Assembly (NCBI GenBank): GCA_018350325.1
Contig: JAEVLN010000007.1
Coordinates: 4,252,200 to 4,316,199 of the forward strand
DNA length: 64,000 nucleotides
Source of the DNA: Globodera rostochiensis
Lineage: Eukaryota > Nematoda > Chromadorea > Rhabditida > Heteroderidae
Reading direction: 5' to 3'
The position numbers and the translations under genes are program-made. Within the stretch, counting starts at the first letter, position 1, and each line of letters begins with the position of its first letter. Under the pieces are notes generated by a model that saw nothing but the letters and a program-made list of their open reading frames with translations, was not told where the DNA came from and made no database searches. This document shows positions 35,818 to 49,171 of the stretch, piece by piece.

Positions 35818-37459
35818 TTCTACTTATAGGGAAATTCTGTTTGGGGTGCCGGGGGAAAAAGATATACCGGGATTCCCTGAGGTTCGATTTGTCTGAAAAT
35901 TTGCACCAGCATAAAGTAACAGGGGTAGCACAAAAGTATGTTGTCCGAATTTTCAATTTCGACCTACTAAGGGTCGAACGGTCTAACCGCCCAAAAAGAA
36001 GCGCCCCTTTTTGCCTACCATGTGGCAGTTGGAGGGGCATAAGTGGTTTAAAGCATGCTTTTGGCGGCTTGGGTTTGGAGAAAGAGCACAACTAGACAAA
36101 ATTTGCGTTCGAATGGTATATCATGTGTGGGGGTAGGTCTAACCATCTTCGAAATCTGCTCTGCACAAAATGTCGAAAAATCCCACTTTTTTTGACTGTT
36201 TTGGGAGAAATTCACAAAAACGATGGGGTTTGCTCGAATCGGGTCGGGGTTGGTTAATTATAAGTTAAGGGCATAATAAGCTACAAAAAATGTTTTTTGA
36301 CCGGGTCTGTAAAAGTTAGACATGAGGTCGAAATGGGTCGTCAAAGTTGAAAAAATTTATTTTTTTTTGCGCCAACTTTTATGCTGAAAATTTTTGGGTT
36401 GAGTATCAGGCTGATTTTGTGGTAGGGCATGCGCCAATGTGTGGGCTTCAAAATGATGTATCACTTGCCCGGTTTGGTTCGGGTTGGGGGTCGATATGGG
36501 GGGTCTAACCAATTTATGCCCATATTTGGCTGGAGTCAAAAAATGAAAAGTTCGAATTTTGTTTCAGGCAGTTAATTTATATATATTTAGACTCAACTCG
36601 ATGAGCTGAGTCGAATAAAAAAAAGTTTGACCACTTCTGATCAAAACTGATCAAGTTACGGTATTTTCAATTTTGGACAAAAATTTAAAAAATTAAATTT
36701 TGAAATTTTAATTTTTTTAAAATAAATTTTATATAATTAAATTCTTCTTAAAAAACTGAATTAAACAAAAAAAAGTTTGACCACTTCTGATCAAAACTGA
36801 TCAAGTTATGGAATTTTCAATTTTAAGCAAAAATTTAAAAAATTAAATTTTGAAATTTTAAATTTTTAAATATAAATTTTATATAATTAAATTCAGCATA
36901 AAAAACTGAGTTAAACAAAAAAAAGTTTGACCATTTCTGATCAAAATTGATCGAGATATGGAAAGATCAAGGAGGAAGAGAGATAGTGTGGAAAAGTGAT
37001 AGAAAGGGGTAGAGATACGAGCGTAAGAAGAGAGAGAGAACGTTTCTGCTGGTGCAACCCCCCAGTAGTGCACCCCATAGAACAATTGTTGTAGTGAAAA
37101 GTTATGTGGAGTAGAAATTTATCAAATTCAAATTTTTAAAAAAAATTGGAGGAAATTGACGTAAATTAATTAAATAAAGTAAAAACAAATTGAAATAAAG
37201 CAAAAATTAAAAAATCGTTCAAAAAGGCTTGTCCGACCTCTAAAAAGGCTTGCCTACCCCCCATAAAAAGGCTTGCCCGCCCCAGAAAGGGCTTGCCCAG
37301 CCAAGAGCAGAAGGCTCATAATTAAATTAATAAAGAAAAAATACAATCAAATTAATTGAAAAAGAAACAAACAAATTTTTTTGAAAACCCCTAGGAACAG
37401 TAGCCACAGGCAAAGCCCCCCTATAACCCAAATGCTTTAGCCGCCCCGCAGGCGTCTAG
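35818..37459 (+). repeat. Satellite unit 14
   Basis: This 1.64-kb full unit directly follows the Helitron end. It starts TTCTACTTATAGGG, has its hairpin at about 36590 and two subrepeats, and a G+C block at 37225-37315. It ends GCAGGCGTCTAG. Confidence 0.85.
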
Positions 37460-39426
37460 TTACTAATTATAAGGAAATTGTGTTTTGAATGGATGGGGGA
37501 AATCATTGATCTTTTTTTTGTGCTGTCCGATTTGTCTGAAAATTTGCACAAAAATAAAGTAACTGGCGTAGCACAAACCAATGTTGAAAGAATTTTCAAT
37601 TTCGACCTAGCAAGGGTCGAACGGTCTAACCGCCCAAAAAGATGAGCCCCTTTTTGCCTACCATGTTGGGGTTGGAGGGTCAAAAGTGGTTTAAAGCAGG
37701 ATCTGGGAGGGTTGGGTTTGGAGAAAGAGCACAACTAGACAAAATTTGCGTTCGAATGGTATATCATATGTGGGGGTAAGTCGAACTTGTGATAGACTTT
37801 TGCGTGTCACAAAAAGTCGAAAAAGTACACTTTTTTTAGTCTGTTTTGGGAGAAATTCATAAAAACGATGGGGTTTGCTCGGATCGGCTTGGGGTTGGTT
37901 AATCATAAGTTGGGGTCATAATAAGCTACAAAAAATGTTTCTTGAACGGGTCTGTAAAAGTTCGACATGTGGTAGAAATGGGTCGTCAAAGTTGGAAAAT
38001 TTATTTTTTTTTTGCGCCAAGTTACATGCTGAAAATTTTTAGGTTGAGCTTTGGGCTGATTTTGTGGTAGGGCATGCCCCAATGTCTGAGCTTCAAAATG
38101 AGATATGACTTGCCCGGTTTGGTTCGGGTTGGGGGTCGAAATGGGGGGTCTAACCAATTTATGCCTATATTTGGCTGGGGTCAAAAATGGAAAAGTTCGA
38201 ATTTCGCCTTAGGCAGTTAATTTATATATTTTTAGACTCAGCTCGATGAGCTGAGTCGAACAAAAAAATGTTTGCTTGGTTCTGATCAAAACTGATCAAG
38301 TTATGGAATTTTCAATTTTGGACAAAAATTTAAAAAATTAAATTTTGAAATTTTAAATTTTTTTAAATAATTTAAATATAATTAAATTCAGCATAAAAAG
38401 CTGAGCCAAACTAAAAAAAGTTTGTTCAGTTTTGATCAAAACTGATCAAGTTGCGGTAAGATCAATTTTGAGCAAAAATTTAAAAAATTAAATTGTAAAT
38501 TTTTTAAAATAAATTTTATAATTAAATTCAGCTTGAAAAGCTGAGTTAAACAAAAAAAAAGATTGATTGGTTTGATCAAAACTGATCGAGATATAGGCAG
38601 ATCAAGGGGGAAGAGAAATAGTGTGGAAAAAGGAGAGAAAGTGGTAGAGATACGAGCGTAAGGAGAGAGAGAGAACTTTACTGCTGGTGAAATCCCCCAG
38701 TAATGCACCCCATAGAACAATTGTGTTGGCGAAAAGTAAAGTGGAGAGGAAATTAATTTAATTTAATTAAATAATAAATAAATTCAAAATGAAAAATTAA
38801 ATTAAAAAAATACAATTTTAGGTTAAAAAATTTCAAATAGTAGAGACGTGTTAAATGGAGAGAACTTAACCAAAATTAAATAAAACAAACTTCAATTGAA
38901 AAAAGCAATAAATTAAAAGTCTCGCGAAAGGACTTGCCCGGCCTCGGTGATGGCTTGCCCGGCCCCGGTGCTGGCTTGCCCGGCCCCGGTGCTGGCTTGC
39001 CCGGCCCCGGGGATGGCTTGCCCGGCCCCGGTGATGGCTTGCCCGGCCCCGGGGATGGCTTGCGCCGCCCCGGAGACGGACTGCCCGGCCATGAACTAAC
39101 TCATCATTAAATTAAAATATAAAAAATATTAAAATAAAAATAAATTAAATAAAAAAAAGAAAAAAAGTAAAAAACCAATCGGAAAGGGCTCTTCCAGACC
39201 CATAAAAAGGCTTTCCAGCCCCAGAAAGGGCTTGCCCAGCCCAATAAAAAAGCTTGCTCTCCTAAGTAAGGGCTTGGCCGGCCAAGAGCAGAAGACTCAT
39301 AATTAAAAGAAATAAATAAAAAATAAAAAAAAATAAATTCAAATAGGAAAAATGTCTAACCAAGGAACATTAGCCAAAGGCAAAGCCCCCCTATATTTTT
39401 TGGTTCCACCGTCCACATGGCGTCTA
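37460..39426 (+). repeat. Satellite unit 15, with 21-bp array
   Basis: The unit is closely related to unit 11 along its length, including the GGATGGGGGAAATCATTG start and the same deleted CATGGCGTCTA end. Its 21-bp array (38931-39095) has only about 7 copies. The two are copies of one segment with different array lengths. Confidence 0.82.
38931..39095. repeat. 21-bp G+C minisatellite, about 7 copies
   Basis: It has the same CTTGCCCGGCCCCGGTG motif as at 17782, but contracted. The flanking sequences match those of the longer array. Confidence 0.9.
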
Positions 39427-40018
39427 TTTATATAATTCAATTCAGCTTAAAAAGGTGAACTAAACAAAAAAAAAAGTTTTGTTCGTTTCTGATCAAAACT
39501 GATCAAGTTAGGGTCGGATCAATTTTGAAGACGAAATAGTGTGGAAAGTGAGAGATGTGGTTGGCGATACGAGGGTAACGAGAGAAATAACCTTAACTTT
39601 CGTTTTTTAGAAGTAGTATACACCCCATTGAACAGCTCTGTTGGGCAAATGTTAAGGGTAGAGAAATTTTAATAAAATGAATAATAAATTAACAATTTAA
39701 AAGAAGTTTAAAAACGTTGCAAAGGTTTGCCCGTCCACCGGGAAGTCTTGCTTGGCTTCTTGAAGTGTATGTCTGACCCGGGAATGGCTTAACCGGCCCC
39801 GGAAAGGGCACGCCCGATCGCGGAGACGGCTTTCCCGGCCATGAAACCCCAGAGAGGGCTTGCCCGCCCAGGAACGAGCTCATAATTTAATAAAATTAAA
39901 TGAAAAAAATTAAATAACCTAAATACTAATTTTTAAAAAAAAGAAAAGCCCTAGGAACAGTTCAACAACAACTTATATCAATTAACCCCTATGGCTTTAG
40001 CCCCCCGCAGGCGTCTAG
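39427..40018 (+). repeat. Satellite unit 16, 5'-deleted
   Basis: This is the same truncated form as unit 12, with nearly identical sequence (subrepeat, TACACCCCATTG block, diverged G+C block, normal CTAG end). Confidence 0.82.
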
Positions 40019-41998
40019 TTACAAATTATAAGGAAATTGTGTTTTAGATCACCGGGGAAATTCTATAATCTTGGAGATGTGTGGTTCGATTTGGCTGAAA
40101 ATTTGCATGGTAGTAAAGTTCCAGGGGTAGCAAAAAAGTATGTTGTCAGAATTTTCAATTTCGACCTACTAAGGGTCGAAAAGTCTAACCGCCCAAAAAG
40201 ATGCGCCTCTTTTTGCCTACCATGTTGCAGTTGGAGGGGCAGAAGTGGTTTAAAGCAGGGTCTGGGAGGGTTGGGTTTGGATAAAGAGCACAACTAGACA
40301 AAATTTGCGTTCGAATGGTATATAATATGTGGGGGTAAATCGAACTTGTGATAGACTTATGCTTGCGACAAAAAGTCGAAAAATCGCACTTTTTTTTGAC
40401 TGTTTTGGGAGAAATTCATAAAAACGATGGGGTTTGCTCGGATCGGGTCGGGGTTGGTTAATTATAAGTTGGGGTTGTATTAAGCTACAAAAAATGTTTC
40501 TTGAGCGGGTCTGTAAGAGTTCGACATGGGGTCGAAGTGGGCCTTCAAACTTGAAAAATTTTATTTTTTTTTGCGCCAACTTTTTTGGTGAAAAATTTTG
40601 GGTTGAGCTTTGGGCTGATTTTGTGGTAGGGCATGCCCCAATGTCTGAGCTTCAAAATGGTATATCACTTGCCCGGTTTAGTTCGGGCTGAAGGTCGAAA
40701 TTGGGGGTCTAACCTATTTATGCATATATTTGGCTGGGGTGAAAAAGTGAAAAGTTCGAATTTTGTTTCAGGCAGATAAATTATATATATTTAGAATCAG
40801 CTCGATGAGCTGAGTCGAACAAAAAAAAGTTTGACTTTTTCTGATCAAAACTGATCAAGTTACTGTATGATCAATTTTGATCAAAATTTTAAAAAAATTA
40901 AATTTTGAAATTTTAATTTTTTTGAAAAAAATTATATATAATTAAATTCAGATTTAAAAACTGAATTAAACAAAAAAAAGTTTGTTTAGTTCTGATCAAA
41001 ATTGATCGAGATACGGTCTGATCAATATTGAGCAAAAATTTAAAAAATTAAATTTTGAAATTTTAAATTTTTCAAAATAATTTATTTATAATTCAATGCA
41101 GCTTAAAAAGCTGAGCTAAACAAAAAAAATTTGGCTTGATCTGATCAAAATTGATCGAGCTATGGGCAGATCAATGATGAAGAGAAATAGTGTGCAAAAG
41201 TGAGAGAAAGTGATAGAGATACGAGCGTAAGGAGTGAGAGAGAACCTTACTGCTGGTGCAACCCCCAGTAGTGCACCCCATAGAACAATTGTAGTAGTGG
41301 AGAGTTAAGCGGAGAAGAAATAAATTAAATTTAATTAAAAAGTAAATAATTCGAAAGAAAAAGAATAAAATATAAAAAATGGAATTTTAGTTTAAAAAAT
41401 TTCAAAGAGGAGTAGAGACGTGTTAAATGGAGAGAACTTAACCAAAATTAAATAAAACAAACTTATTGAAAAAAGCAATAAATTAAAATCGCGAAAGGAC
41501 TTGCCCGGCCTCGGTGATGGCTTGCCCGGCCCCGGTGCTGGCTTGCCCGGCCCCGGTGCTGGCTTGCCCGGCCCCGGGGATGGCTTGCCCGGCCCCGGTG
41601 ATGGCTTGCCCGGCCCCGGGGATGGCGTGCGCCGCCCCGGAGACGGACTGCCCGGCCATGAACTAACTCATCATTAAATTAAAATATAAAAAATATTAAA
41701 ATAAAAATAAATTAAATAAAAAAAAGAAAAAAAGTAAAAAACCAATCGGAAAGGGCTCTTCCAGACCCATAAAAAGGCTTTCCAGCCCCAGAAAGGGCTT
41801 GCCCAGCCCCCCAATAAAAAAGTGCTCTCCTAAGTAAGGGCTTGGCCGGCCAAGAGCAGAAGACTCATAATTAAAAGAAAAATAAAAAATAAAAAAAATA
41901 AATTCAAATAGGAAAAATGTCTAACCAAGGAATAGCCAAAGGCAAAGCCCCCCTATATTTTTTGGTTCCACCGTCCACATGGCGTCTATTTATATAAT
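40019..41998 (+). repeat. Satellite unit 17, with 21-bp array
   Basis: Its 5' block differs from unit 15, but from about 41405 on it matches unit 15 almost base for base, including a contracted 21-bp array at 41497-41660 and the deleted CATGGCGTCTA end. Confidence 0.82.
41497..41660. repeat. 21-bp G+C minisatellite, about 7 copies
   Basis: It is a near copy of the array at 38931, carried by the tandem duplication. Confidence 0.9.
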
Positions 41999-42579
41999 TC
42001 AATTCAGCTTAAAAAGGTGAACTAAACAAAAAAAAAGTTTTGTTCGTTTCTGATCAAAACTGATCAAGTTAGGGTCGGATCAATTTTGAAGACGAAATAG
42101 TGTGGAAAGTGAGAGATGTGGTTGGCGATACGAGGGTAACGAGAGAAATAACCTTAACTTTCGTTTTTTAGAAGTAGTATACACCCCATTGAACAGCTCT
42201 GTTGGGCAAATGTTAAGGGTAGAGAAATTTTAATAAAATGAATAATATATTAACAATTTAAAAGAAGTTTAAAAACGTTGCAAAGGTTTGCCCGTCCACC
42301 GGGAAGTCTTGCTTGGCTTCTTGAAGTGTATGTCTGACCCGGGAATGGCTTAACCGGCCCCGGAAAGGGCACGCCCGATCGCGGAGACGGCTTTCCCGGC
42401 CATGAAACCCCAGAGAGGGCTTGCCCGCCCAGGAACGAGCTCATAATTTAATAAAATTAAATGAAAAAAATTAAATAACCTAAATACTAATTTTTAAAAA
42501 AAAGAAAAGCCCTAGGAACAGTTCAACAACAACTTATATCAATTAACCCCTATGGCTTTAGCCCCCCTGCGGCGTCTAG
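41999..42579 (+). repeat. Satellite unit 18, 5'-deleted
   Basis: It is a near-identical copy of unit 16, about 2.56 kb downstream. It ends CCTGCGGCGTCTAG. Confidence 0.82.
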
Positions 42580-44091
42580 TTACTAATTATAAGGAAATTC
42601 TGTTTTGAAGCTCCGGGGGATTTCTATAATCTTGGAGATGTGTGGTTCGATTTGGCTGAAAATTTGCTCGAAAATAAAGTTCCGAGGGTACTACAATCGC
42701 CCGGTTTTTTTGTCCCGTTTTTTGTCCGGGAAGGGTCGAACGGTCTAACCGCCCAAAAAGATGCGCCCCTTTTTGCCTACCATGTTGCAGTCGGGAGGGC
42801 ATAAGTGGTTTAAAGCATGCTTTTGGGGGGTTGGGTTTGGAGAAAGAGCACAACTAGACAAAATTTGCGTTTGAATGGTATATGTTGGGTGGGGGTCGGT
42901 CTAACCGTGTTCGACTTGTGCGTGCCACAAAAAGTCGAAAAATGGCACTTTTTTTTGGCTGTTTTGGGAGAAATTCACAAAAACGATGGGGTTTGCTCGG
43001 ATCGGTTGGGGGATGGTTAATTATAAGTTGGGGACATAATGAGCTACAAAAAATGTCATTTGGTCGGGTCTGTAAGAGTTCGACTTGGGGTCGAAATTGG
43101 GTGTTGAAAATGGAAAAATTTATTTTTTTTTGCGTCATCTTTTATGGTGAAAATTTTTTGGTTGAGCTTTGGCCTGATTTTGTGGGAGGAGGTGCCCCAA
43201 TGTCTGAGCTACAAAATGATATAACACTTGCCCGTTTTGGTTCGGGTTAGGGGTCGATATGGGGGGTCTAACCAATTTATGCATGTATTTGGCTGGCGTC
43301 AAAAAACGAAAAGTTCGAATTTTGCCTTAGGGTGTATTTGAGATGATATTTAGACTCAGCTTGATGAGCTGAGTCTAACAAAAAAAAGTTTTTTCGTTTC
43401 TGACCAAAACTGATCAAGTTACGGTCTGATCAATTTTGAGCAAAAATTCAAAAAATTAAATTTTGAAATTTTAAAGTTTTTTAAATAATTTATATATAAT
43501 TAAATTCAGCATAAAAAACTGAGCTAAACAAAAAAAAATTCGTTCAATTCTGATCAGTACTGATCGAGATATGGGCAGGTCAAGGAGAAAGAGAAATAGT
43601 GAGCAAAAGGAGAGACAAAGGTGGAGATACAAGAGTAATGAGAGAGAGAGAACCTTACTGCTGGTGTAACCCCCCCAGGAATGCACCCCATAGAACAGTT
43701 GTTAAAGTGAAAAATTAAGTGGAGGAAATTAATTTAATTTCGATAGATAGATAAATTGTAAGAAAAAATGAAATAATAAAAAAATGAAATTTTATTTTAA
43801 AAAGTTTCAAACGCTACCAGAAAGGCTTACCCTAGCCAAAAAAGGCTTGCCCAGCCCCCGGAAAGGCTTGGCCAGCAACAGAAAGTGACAATTTTAATCA
43901 AAAATTCAAAAAATTAAATTTTGAAATTTAAAATTTTCAAAAATAATTTTTATATAAATAAAATTGAGCATAAAAAACTAAGCTAAAGAAAAAAAAGAAT
44001 GTAAAGTTTTGGTCAAAACTGATCGAGATATGGAAAGATCAAGGAGGAAGTGAAATAGTGTGGAAAAGTGAGAGAGTGGTAGAGATCGAGC
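42580..44091 (+). repeat. Satellite unit 19, cut at its 3' side
   Basis: A normal 5' block is followed by two subrepeat groups and a short G+C block (43810-43885). It stops at GAGATCGAG, where the left inverted arm begins. From about 42660 it matches the unit at 59100-60510, which continues intact past this point, so the break at 44091 is precise. Confidence 0.82.
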
Positions 44092-46433
44092 TGAGCTAAA
44101 TAGCTTCTAAAAATTACTAAAATTTGGGGCATAAGTTGACCAAAAAATTTGTTATTCATATGATATCATTTTTTTGCACTTTCTTAAAAGAAAAACATAA
44201 ATTCATATTTATAGCTAATATTTTTGAAGTTAAATTTATTAAAAATTTGGGGTTTAGTAGTGCATCAATTAAAAAAAAAACTATTATGGCTTTTAAACAC
44301 ACACGAACACCTATGAATTTATTAAATAGTCTTGAGACTGAAATGCCTATTAATTTATAAAAAATTAGCAGTGCATTGCAAGCGCCTGGTAAACTTTACA
44401 GTCTTTAAAACGTGCATGTTCAAAAAAAATTCAAGGCTTTAAAAAGCCAAGTAGCATGTTTTAAACAGAATGGCATTGCAATAGACAAAAGATTTTATTC
44501 GAGGATATCGACAAATCATGAATAAATGTAGACGTACTAATACATTTAAAAACCTATATTATAATTAATTCTTTTATAAAAATCAAATTGAAATTAAATT
44601 TTTCAAAAAAAAGAATTCGAAGAAGGGGGCTATTTGTCTCAAAATTGATCAGCCCATATTTCAGACAGTTCTGATCAGAAAGGAAGATTCATTTTTAAGT
44701 AACATTATGCCAAAACATAAAAATTGTTAAGCGGTGTTTAGAAATTTTTAAAATAGCATAACAAATCAACAAAAAAGTCTACAAAGCTCCTTAAAATCCA
44801 CAAAAAACTAATTTGTAACTAATTATTAGGGCCACAAATTATATGGACAAAAAATATGGATAAAAAATTGTCCAAATATGGGCAAAATTGCAAAATATGG
44901 ATGAAATATGGATAAAATTTTTTTTCAAATATAGCAAAAAATAGGCAAGAGTTTCCTAATTGAAGTAATAAGAGAAATAAAAATTTTTATATTTAAATTA
45001 AAGGCATTTCAGAAAAATTTTTTGAAATAAGCAGAATTTTAAAACTTTCATTTTTTGGTGGCAAAATTTTTAGCCGCGAAAAAGGCAATTTTTAGAGGTG
45101 ACTTCTTTGCATATAAAAAGTCTTAGGTGTGTATTTTCCGTGTTTATTGCATTTTTTGTTAAGGAATTTTTGAAAAATGGCGAAATATGGATAAAAATCG
45201 CAAATATGGAAATATATGGAAAATATGGATTATAAAATGGGCTCTAGAAGCTCCAACCAAAGCTAAAAACATCATTTATGGCAATTATACGCTGTTCCGA
45301 GTGCGCAGTAAAAATATGGATTTCCATATAATTTGTGGCCCTACTAATTATCAATATAAATAAATAAACACTTTATGAAATAATATGAGAAAAATCAGAA
45401 ATTAATTTTTTGGTAAAAATTGATAGCCTATATCTCGAGCAGTGTTGGTCAAAATTAAACAAACTTTTTTTTTTGTTGAGTTCAGCTTTTTAAGCTGAAT
45501 TTAATTAAATAAAATTTATTTTAAAAAAATAAAAATTTCAAAATTTAATATTTTAAATTTTTGCTTAAAATTGAACATACCGTAACCTGATCAGTTTTAA
45601 TCAAAACTCAACAAACTTTTTTTTGTTCGACTCAGCTCATCGAGCTGAGTCTAAACATATACACAATTACCCCCTAAGGCAAAATTCGAACTTTTCATTT
45701 TTTGACCCCAGCCAAATATATGCATAAATTGGTTAGACCCCCCATACCGACCCCCATCCCAAACCAAAACGGGCAATTGATATACCATTTTGAAGCTTAT
45801 TTCTTAGCGCACCTCCTACCACAAAATCAAGCCAAAGCTCAACCCAAAAATTTTCACCATAAAAGTTGGCGCAAAAAAAATTAATTTTTCCCAACTTTGA
45901 CAAGCCAGTTCGACCCCAAGTCGAACTCTTGCATACCCGACCAAGAAACTTTTTTTGTAGCTAATTATGTCCCCAACTTATAATTAACCAACCCCGACCC
46001 GATCCGAGCAAACCCCATCGTTTTTGTGAATTTCTCCCAAAACAGCCAAAAAAAAGTGCACTTTTTCGACTTTTTGTCGCCAGCATAAGTCTATCACAGT
46101 TTAGACCTACCCCCACAAATGATATACCATTCGAACGCAAATTTTGTCTAGTTGTGCCCTTTCTCCAAAGCCAAAGCGCGCAAAGCATGCTTTAAACCAC
46201 TTTTGCCCCTCCAACTGCAGCGTGGTACCCAAAAAGGGGCTCTTCTTTTTGCGCGGTTAGACCGTTCGACCCTTAGTAGGTCGAATTTGAAAATTTCAAA
46301 AACGTAACTTTGTAAAAAGCCTGGAACTTTATTTTTGTGCAAATTTTCAGCCAAATCGAACCACACAAAAAAAAGTGTAGTTCATTTCCCCCGGCACCTG
46401 AAAGAGAATTTCCCTATAGTATGAACTAGACGC
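44092..46433. repeat. Left arm of a large inverted repeat
   Basis: Its reverse complement matches 52424-54760. It consists of about 1.35 kb of non-satellite A+T-rich DNA with a 517-bp hAT-like element, then a minus-strand satellite unit (about 45470-46433). Non-satellite parts are nearly identical. The satellite part shows more differences, such as GTGCAC versus TCGCAC near the centre, suggesting gene conversion with other units. Confidence 0.9.
44827..45343. mobile_element. Non-autonomous hAT-like element, copy 1
   Basis: The inverted ends TAGGGCCACAAATTATATGG and CCATATAATTTGTGGCCCTA are perfect over 20 bp. The flanks are the 8-bp duplication CTAATTAT (44819-44826 and 45344-45351). An 8-bp duplication and TAGGG ends are typical of the hAT superfamily. 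The 517-bp interior has no transposase but repeats ATATGGATAAA, possible transposase-binding sites. Confidence 0.88.
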
Positions 46434-48054
46434 CGCAGGGGGGGCTAAAGCATGGAGGTTATAGGGGGGCTTTGCCTGTGGCTACTGTTCCTAGGGTTTT
46501 TCATTTAAAAAGTTAAAATTGCATTTTTTCAATTAATTTAATTTGATTAAATTGAGAGCCTTCTCGGACCGGGCAAGCCCCCTCTTCGGGGTTGGCCAGG
46601 CTTTTTAGAGATCGGGCAAGCCTTTTTGATCCTTACCAAGGGTTTTACCAAGGACGGGCAAGCCTTTGTATTTGAAATTTTTAAAAATTAAAATTGCCCT
46701 TTTTTTAATTTATTTTTTTCTTTCAATTTATTTATTTTTATTTAAATTAAATTAATATCATCTCCGCTTAACTTTTCACTACAACAATTGTTCTATGGGG
46801 TGCACTACTGGAGGGTAACACCAGCAGAAAGGTTCTCTCTCTCTCCTTACGCTCGTATCTCTACCACTTTCTCTCCCTTTTGCACACTATTTCTCTTCCT
46901 CCTTGATCTTTTCATATCTCGATCAGCTTTAATCAGAACTTTACAGTCTTTTTTTTTGTTTAGCTCAGATTTTTAAGCTAAATTTAATTATATATAATTT
47001 ATTTAAAAAATTTAAAATTTCAAAATTTAATTTTTTAAATTTTTGCTCAAAATTGAAAATACCGTAACTTGATCAGTTTTGATCATAAACGGTTAAACTT
47101 TTTTTTCCTTAGCTTAGGTTTTTATGCTCAATTTTATTAAATAAAAACTATTTTAAAAAATTTAAAATTCAAAATTTAATTTTTTAAATTTTTGCTCATA
47201 ATTGATCAGACCGTAACTTGATCAGTTTTGATCAGAACTGGTCAAACTTTTTTTTGTTCGACTCAACTCATCATTCTGAGCTAATTATATATAAATTAAC
47301 CGCCTAAGGCCAAATTCGAACTTTTCCATTTTTGACCCCAGTCAAATTCATGTATAAATTGGTTAGACCCCCTATATCGACCTCCAACCCGAACCAAAAC
47401 GGGCAAATGATATATCAATTTGAAGCTTATTTTTCAGCGCACCTCCTCCCACAAAATCAGCCCAAAGCTCAACCAAAAAATTTTCACTATAAAAGTTGGC
47501 GCAAAAAAAAATAAAATTTTCCATTTTCAACACCCAATTTCGACCTCAAGTTGAACTCTTACAGACCCGGTCAAGAAACATTTTTTGTAGCTTAATACCA
47601 CCCCAACTTATAATTAACCACCCCCAACCCGATCCGAGCAAACTCCATCGTTTTTGTGAATTTCTCCCAAAACAGCCAAAAAAAAGTGCCATTTTTCGAC
47701 TTTTTGTGGCACGCACAAGTCGAACACGGTTAGACCGACCCGCACGCAACTTATACCATTCGAACGCAAATTTTGTCTAGTTGTGCTCTTTCTCCAAACC
47801 CAACCCTCCCAGACCCTGCTTTAAACCACTTTTGCCCCTCCAACTGCAACATGGTAGGCAAAAAAGGGCTGCGATTTGAGGGGCGTTCGACTTTTCGACC
47901 CTTAGTAGGTCGAAATTGAAAATTTCATAAACGTAACTTTGTTGAAACCTCGGAACTTTATTTTTGTGCAAATTTTCAGACAAATCGAACCACACAAAAA
48001 AAAGCCTAGTTCATTTCCCCCGACACCTAAAAGAGAATTTCCCTATAGTATGAA
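46426..48054 (-). repeat. Satellite unit on the minus strand (between the arms)
   Basis: Read on the minus strand it starts TTCATACTATAGGG at 48054 and ends GCGGCGTCTAG at 46426. It contains hairpins, subrepeats, the CACCCCATAGAA block (about 46800) and a G+C block (46560-46665) matching units 2 and 4. Confidence 0.85.
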
Positions 48055-49171
48055 CTAGACGCCGCAGGGGGGCTAAAGCATTTGGGTTATAGGGGGGCTT
48101 TGCCTGTGGCTACTGTTCCTAGGGGTTTTCATTTTATTTAATAATTCAGCGTGATTTATTTATTTGTATTTATTTAATTTGTTTAAATTATGAACCCGTT
48201 TCTGGGCGGGCAAGCCCTCTCTGAGGTTGGGCAAGCCTTTGTGAGGCTGGGCAAGCCATTTTTGATGCGGACCAATGTTTTTCCCAAGGACGGGCAAGCC
48301 CTTGTGTTTGAAATTTTTTTAAATTAAAATTGCATTTTTTAAATTTTATTCTTTTTCTTTCATTATTTTATTTTTATCTAATTTACAGTAATTTCCTCTC
48401 AACTTAACTTTTCACTACTACAACTGTTCTATGGGGTGCACTACTGGGGGGGGTTACACCAGCAGTAAGGTTCTCTCTCTCTCCTTACGCTCTTATCTCT
48501 ACCACTTTCTCTCCCTTTTGCACACTATTTCGTCGCTATAATTGTTCAAAAGCATTAAATCATATCTCAATCAGTTTAGATCAGAAATGGTCAAACTTTT
48601 TTTTGTTTAGCTCAGTTTTTTAAGCTGAATTTTATTCTATTTAATTTATTTTAAAAAATTTAAAATTACAAAATTTAATTTTTTAATTTTTGCTTAAAAT
48701 TGAAAATTCCATAACTTTATCAGTTTTGATCAGAACTGATCAAACTTTTTTTTGTTCGACTCAGCTCATCGAGCTGAGTCTAAATATATATAAATTAACT
48801 GCCTGAAACAAAATTCGAACTTTTCATTTTTTGACTCCAGGCAAATATGGGCATAAATTGGTTAGACCCCCCATATCGACCCCCAACCCGAACCAATCCG
48901 GGCAAATTATATATCATTTTGAAGCCCAAACCCAGGCGCACCTCCTACCACAAAATCAGACTGATAATCAACCCAAAAATTTTCAGCATAAAACTTGGCG
49001 CAAAAAAAAATAATTTTTTCCAACTTTGACAACCGATTTCGACCACAAGTCGAACTTTTACATACACCGTCAAGAAACATTTTTTGTAGGCCAATACCAG
49101 CCCAACTTATAATTAACCAACCCCAACCCGATCCGAGCAAACCCCATCGTTTTTGTGAATTTCTCCCAAAA
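48055..49171 (-). repeat. Satellite unit on the minus strand, 5'-truncated
   Basis: It carries the 3' part and middle of a unit related to unit 7 and stops in the 5' block at TTCTCCCAAAA (49171), where plus-strand Helitron 3' sequence begins. An inversion or fusion breakpoint lies here, with AACAG as possible microhomology. Confidence 0.82.

Noticed and set aside
44124..44360. 78-codon ORF conserved in both inverted arms (also 54492-54728)
   Set aside because: The two copies are identical only because the arms are a recent duplication. The peptide is Lys/Phe/Ile-rich as expected from A+T-rich DNA, and no domain is recognised.
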